Below are positions 17,501 to 19,245 of a stretch of DNA of 19,245 nucleotides, piece by piece. The notes beneath the pieces are model-generated. The model made no database searches, was not told the origin of the DNA, and worked only from the letters and a program-made list of their open reading frames with translations. The translations under genes were made by a program, and so were the position numbers. Numbering within the stretch: the first letter of the stretch is position 1; each line of letters opens with the position of its first letter. Source of the DNA: CAZJYI01 sp964550025 (GTDB lineage: Bacteria; Verrucomicrobiota; Kiritimatiellia; UBA8416; CAYOBW01); NCBI GenBank assembly GCA_964550025.1, contig CAZJYI010000195.1:1-19245 (forward strand), in the 5' to 3' direction.

Positions 17501-17540
17501 ACCCGGAGGCCACGATCAGGCGTACGTTCTTGATCAGCAT
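14505..17540 (-). CDS. Exported GH116-type glycosidase (beta-glucosidase/glucosylceramidase-like) with N-terminal levanase-type beta-sandwich
   Basis: 1011 residues from ATG 17540, fixed by AGGAGGTG immediately upstream. Layout: export signal 1-25 with a possible lipobox LLGC ending at Cys18, or Sec cleavage after LSA; an odd Arg-rich stretch 34-73; a beta-sandwich at about 116-266 (FESGTYDNWRVEGTAF, IRFLIGGGNHPGRTCVNLL, GGWGHIMVDEI); a GH116 N-terminal domain from about 280 (VTLGGLGAGTIELRADGSLR); and an alpha/alpha catalytic domain at about 570-935 (RQFESFSCPYLDP, QSTYEIKYNYQDGAAYNSF, YGQLWASVLDLGLL, WDETIWPAASMTWAALMIYL). By analogy with human GBA2 and the bacterial family member TxGH116, Glu606 would be the nucleophile and Glu724 would sit where the family has an acid/base Asp (recalled alignment, not computed). 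It probably releases beta-linked glucose, xylose or a related sugar outside the cytoplasm. Its beta-sandwich is related to the one on the next gene's product. Specificity is uncertain. Confidence 0.8.
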   Translation of the reverse strand: MLIKNVRLIVASGLLLGCCCDALSAETPKARPNVLRTVLHRGWRHARPGIRGRGEFAGLRFPHSGVVRRDMVFRSFPQTCLYAETPMKWSTDWRKMGREPYPYLYRIPSRNANIREDVVFEGFESGTYDNWRVEGTAFTKPTVPARFDHPQPILDYQGTSLADSATGDPKRHQWDLPQGKLISKPVSINRPYIRFLIGGGNHPGRTCVNLLVEGQVVRTATGRNSEVLVPRTWDVREFAGKQGVIEIVDAHPGGWGHIMVDEIVLTDEGGDALKTDPPLGMRSAVTLGGLGAGTIELRADGSLRDWNIFNNHPHNRTPFGGKVQLEEALFGLRVEGEGLPFRAWALRTHAPGDLPCIEQIEYSGSFPVSRLRFSDQQLPIEVDLYAYSEFHIGNARASATPAAVFSFQLRNPTGRKVRASVLFHLPNHIEGTFSGERCLVLTRGGNDSISGSMAVQVAGSEKTSCAAGASLAEIWEPFADHGRFERIGNEQASGAIVAPVDLKPGETRTVTMALGWYFPHKPYRKDSAKQHELVGNYYANLFTSAEDVVEKVLGRLPATQAAARQWHQLCFENDLPAWLQDSMVNSPATMLRTGMWIRDGRWRQFESFSCPYLDPIHVQLYRSQTFAYFFPELLKSMLEGFIKTQRDDGRIAHDLGRTSGFDIPANYRRQTSSAFLINVYQYYRATGDRAFLERVWPASKSATEWAIRQGGSLKLPTKLQSTYEIKYNYQDGAAYNSFIYLAGLSIAREMARLNGDQEFADRMQGLLDEARGLVDVRFWTGAFYRAWWNANGNHPDAIQSDTLYGQLWASVLDLGLLAPRARMKSQLASEKRLTDTPFGLQVCVGRSPTPYLWDETIWPAASMTWAALMIYLDGDPDEALAMARKSYDNYANRVRDPWDIKDVYAKRDGYPWCNSHYGRQNIFWSIPLALSGQQYDAAERTLSFAPKAGAPASLPWFIPGANGVVKRLDNDTYEVTVLSGELKLAQLQIANGPAARDVSLEAGQLLTFPVR
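17378..17408. repeat. Hairpin inside the leader region of the GH116-type gene
   Basis: CACCGCGGCC and GGCCGCGcGTG flank a 10-nt loop (acgaattcca), giving a 10-bp stem with one bulge. It falls in the part of the gene (roughly 17320-17440) whose translation is Arg-rich and unlike any expected domain. The segment may be a captured intergenic repeat. Confidence 0.45.
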
Positions 17541-17544
17541 ATGC

Positions 17545-17552
17545 CACCTCCT
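17545..17552 (-). promoter_or_regulatory. Strong Shine-Dalgarno that sets the GH116-type gene start
   Basis: AGGAGGTG on the coding strand, with AGGAGG 6 nt before ATG 17540. The frame stays open upstream to 17636, but that extension would read through this site and into the inverted repeat, so it is rejected as coding. Confidence 0.8.
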
Positions 17553-17586
17553 CTCTGACGTATGAACGTTCATCTTCGCGGGCGTC

Positions 17587-17719
17587 CCCGTAGCGCGGAA
17601 ATCCGTTCCGCGCATGAGCATGTCAGGCGAACCCAAGCGAGAAAGAGGCCCACAGGCACTTTTCTCTCGCTACGTTCTCTGCCCATGCGCACACGCGGAA
17701 CGGATTTCCGCGCTACGGG
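17587..17719. repeat. REPIN-like element: two REP-type hairpins in inverted orientation
   Basis: A perfect 26-bp inverted repeat: left arm 17587-17612 (core CGTAGCGCGGAAATCCGTTC), right arm 17694-17719, separated by 81 bp. Each arm is itself a hairpin, CGCGGAA-5 nt-TTCCGCG (17594-17612 and 17694-17712). The spacer holds a further stem, AGCGAGA (17636-17642) with TCTCGCT (17665-17671). Two REP hairpins in opposite orientation is the structure of REPIN/BIME elements, which are moved in trans by RAYT-type transposases in other bacteria. No transposase is in this window. It sits between two codirectional genes, 57 bp beyond the GH95-like stop, where it could also stabilise the 3' mRNA end or slow transcription into the GH116 gene. 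Confidence 0.75.
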
Positions 17720-17776
17720 AGAGGGCGCCCTGGAACGCGGCCTATCCAGTGCCATTCACGCCTGGATCACCTCTCC

Positions 17777-19245
17777 CTAACGCTTCTTCAGCTTCCCGCC
17801 GTTCAGATACACGTTCACCTCGCCTCTACTCCCCATGACCACGGCGATGTGTTGCCAGGTATCGGCCTTCAGGAGGTCGGGGAAGTCGTCCTGCCGGGGA
17901 CCGACGATGACGCGCAGGTTCAGGTCCGGCCAGCAGTCGACCAGGAAGCCGTCTCTCTGTCCGGCGGTAAGTTTGTCGAAGATGCGGCCGGCCTCGCCCT
18001 TTGCGGGGCTAATCCAAGCCTCGAAGGAGATCGCGCCGGCGAAGTCGTCTTCCTTTGTCGGCAGCGTATCGCCGACTTTCGGATTGAGCAGGCAGCTAAC
18101 GACACTCTCACCCGTCAGTTTCTCGCTGCGATCGCCCGTTGCCAGCTTCTTGATCGTGTCGGCCTTGAGCGCGCCCCGGAACATCGTCGCTCTTCCGATC
18201 TGCCCCCGGTAACGGCTGCTGCCACCACTGTCCACACCCAGGCGCACGGGGTGATGACCGTGCGGCACGGCCGGACGTTCGGGGACCTGCTGCGGCTCGT
18301 ACACGACGACATCCTTCTTGCGGGACGGCGGCTCGACTTCCCAGCTCACCAACTTGCCGTCGGCGACCTTGCCGCTGATTGTTGTTTGCTGCGCGAGATG
18401 CAGTTTGAAGTCGGCATCCCAGTTGGCGGGCCAGGCGGGGAGTAACAGGATCTTATCCCCCGCCTCCTGAACCAGCATGCGCTGCAGGGCCGTGCTACCG
18501 GAACCGAAGTGATCGAAGTCCGGACAGGAATCCGGCCCCTCGCTGCCGTAGAGTGGGAAGCGGCAGTTCGGTGAAGCGTTGCGGTAGCGATGCACGAGGC
18601 CCTCGCTCGCCTCGAATGCGTTACCGGCGTAGGCCCAGTGGATCTGATCCTGGGTCCAGCACTTGTAGCCGAACCGGTTCGGATTGGTGCGGTGCCGGCA
18701 GGTCCACTCGACGATGTCCTTGGTGCCCATCCCGATACCGAAACGGCGGAAGGGGAAGACCGGGTAGAGAAGACCGTTTTCCGCGTTCTTCTTTTTCGCC
18801 CACGACAGGGCCGGGGCAATCGCCATGCGTCCCTTGACCTCGTGCAGATGCACGTCGGGGATTTCCTTGCGGAAACGCTGCCAGTCGGCGATGTCTTTCG
18901 GGGTGCCGGCCTTCATGGCGAGCAGCTCATCGAGGCAGTGAAGCAGGCCGGAGACATCGGGCGCGGCATTCACGGCGACCCACCATGTTTCGAGTACCAT
19001 GCCCGGATCGATGCGCAATTTGCCTGCCGCGACGGAGCCGTCAGGCGTAGACGGGCCGTCGGGATCGCGCGGGTAGTGCTTGTCGAAGAACAGCAGCACC
19101 TCGCGAGCGAAGGGGACCAGCACTCGATCGCGAAACTCAGTGTCCCCAGAGTACTTCGCGTGCTCGATCATCATGGCGATGGTTTCCAGGCCGCTGGTGA
19201 AGTAGTAACTGTGGTAGTACCCCTGCCCCTTGTTCTGGCCCGGCG
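17777..19245 (-). CDS. GH95-like / six-hairpin glycosidase with C-terminal LamG-like domain (5' end outside window)
   Basis: The frame is open to the right edge, giving 489 visible codons including the stop; the first visible residues read PGQNKGQGYYHSYYFTSGLE. The true start lies beyond the window, so a Met at 19174 should not be taken as the start. The first ~270 visible residues are an alpha/alpha catalytic-type region (LETWWVAVNAAPDVSGLLHC, FGYKCWTQDQIHWAYAGNAF, NASPNCRFPLYGSEGPDSCP). They end in ILLLPAWPANWDADFKLHLA and a strand-rich tail (ISGKVADGKLVSWEVEPPSR), the usual C-terminus of GH95-like alpha-L-fucosidase/galactosidase relatives and of DUF5703-type proteins. The last ~150 residues are a LamG/concanavalin-like domain (AGAISFEAWISPAKGEAGRI, WQHIAVVMGSRGEVNVYLNG). 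Likely role: release of terminal side-chain sugars such as fucose or L-galactose. The exact specificity cannot be set without the missing N-terminal part. It is separated from the next gene by 236 bp containing the REPIN-like element, so it may form its own transcript. Confidence 0.75.
   Translation of the reverse strand, partial: PGQNKGQGYYHSYYFTSGLETIAMMIEHAKYSGDTEFRDRVLVPFAREVLLFFDKHYPRDPDGPSTPDGSVAAGKLRIDPGMVLETWWVAVNAAPDVSGLLHCLDELLAMKAGTPKDIADWQRFRKEIPDVHLHEVKGRMAIAPALSWAKKKNAENGLLYPVFPFRRFGIGMGTKDIVEWTCRHRTNPNRFGYKCWTQDQIHWAYAGNAFEASEGLVHRYRNASPNCRFPLYGSEGPDSCPDFDHFGSGSTALQRMLVQEAGDKILLLPAWPANWDADFKLHLAQQTTISGKVADGKLVSWEVEPPSRKKDVVVYEPQQVPERPAVPHGHHPVRLGVDSGGSSRYRGQIGRATMFRGALKADTIKKLATGDRSEKLTGESVVSCLLNPKVGDTLPTKEDDFAGAISFEAWISPAKGEAGRIFDKLTAGQRDGFLVDCWPDLNLRVIVGPRQDDFPDLLKADTWQHIAVVMGSRGEVNVYLNGGKLKKR

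Noticed and set aside
17541..17636. Upstream extension of the GH116-type reading frame
   Set aside because: It translates the Shine-Dalgarno and part of the inverted repeat; ATG 17540 has a near-ideal ribosome binding site.
17587..17719. Simple rho-independent terminator at the inverted repeat
   Set aside because: No T-tract follows either arm, the loop is 81 bp and each arm is its own hairpin; the REPIN-like reading fits better, though an effect on transcription is possible.
1..19245. tRNA, rRNA, CRISPR array, transposase gene or PEP-CTERM sorting signal
   Set aside because: No cloverleaf, regularly spaced direct repeats, transposase motifs or C-terminal sorting tails were found; the visible C-termini end in enzymatic or LamG-like domains.

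Overview
The window is an accessory carbohydrate-degradation locus from a GC-rich bacterium. All supported genes lie on the minus strand, so transcription reads from the right edge (19245) to the left edge (1). The mix is heparinase II/III-type lyases, FAD-dependent oxidoreductases with carbohydrate-binding-like modules, a GH116-type glycosidase, an Asp-box sialidase-like protein and a GH95-like glycosidase. Nearly every protein has an N-terminal export signal. There is no SusC/SusD pair, transporter or regulator. This style suggests a member of the Planctomycetota/Verrucomicrobiota/Lentisphaerota group or a similar environmental lineage. That placement is inference; there is no marker gene here.

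Layout in transcription order: (1) 3' part of a GH95-like/six-hairpin glycosidase with a C-terminal LamG-like domain (17777 to the right edge). (2) A 236-bp gap holding a REPIN-like element: two REP-style hairpins in inverted orientation, forming perfect 26-bp arms. (3) A GH116-type glycosidase (14505-17540) with an N-terminal levanase-type beta-sandwich and an odd, apparently chimeric leader. (4) A 243-bp gap with a short signal-peptide-like ORF that may be a gene remnant. (5) A 1204-residue protein with two tandem FAD domains, a HEAT-like helical stretch and the same type of beta-sandwich as the GH116 protein (10647-14261). (6) A sialidase-like protein with four Asp boxes and a LamG-like C-terminus, whose ATG overlaps the preceding stop by one base. 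(7) A second FAD-dependent oxidoreductase with an N-terminal carbohydrate-binding-like domain (6767-8710). (8-10) Three consecutive heparinase II/III-like proteins (4196-6715, 871-4176 and 1-771, the last cut by the window edge).

Spacing from 14261 down to the left edge is tight (1-nt overlap, then 23, 51, 19 and 99 bp), so genes 5-10 could be one operon. The likely common job is extracytoplasmic breakdown of a complex uronic-acid-containing, probably branched glycan: lyases cut the backbone while exo-glycosidases trim side chains. The role of the FAD proteins is unknown and is the most interesting functional question. Three repeat-like DNA segments are visible: the REPIN-like element, a short repeat inserted in frame in one lyase, and a hairpin-bearing segment in the GH116 leader. 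They suggest a genome with active small repeats. No RNA genes, CRISPR arrays, transposase genes or convincing promoters were found.
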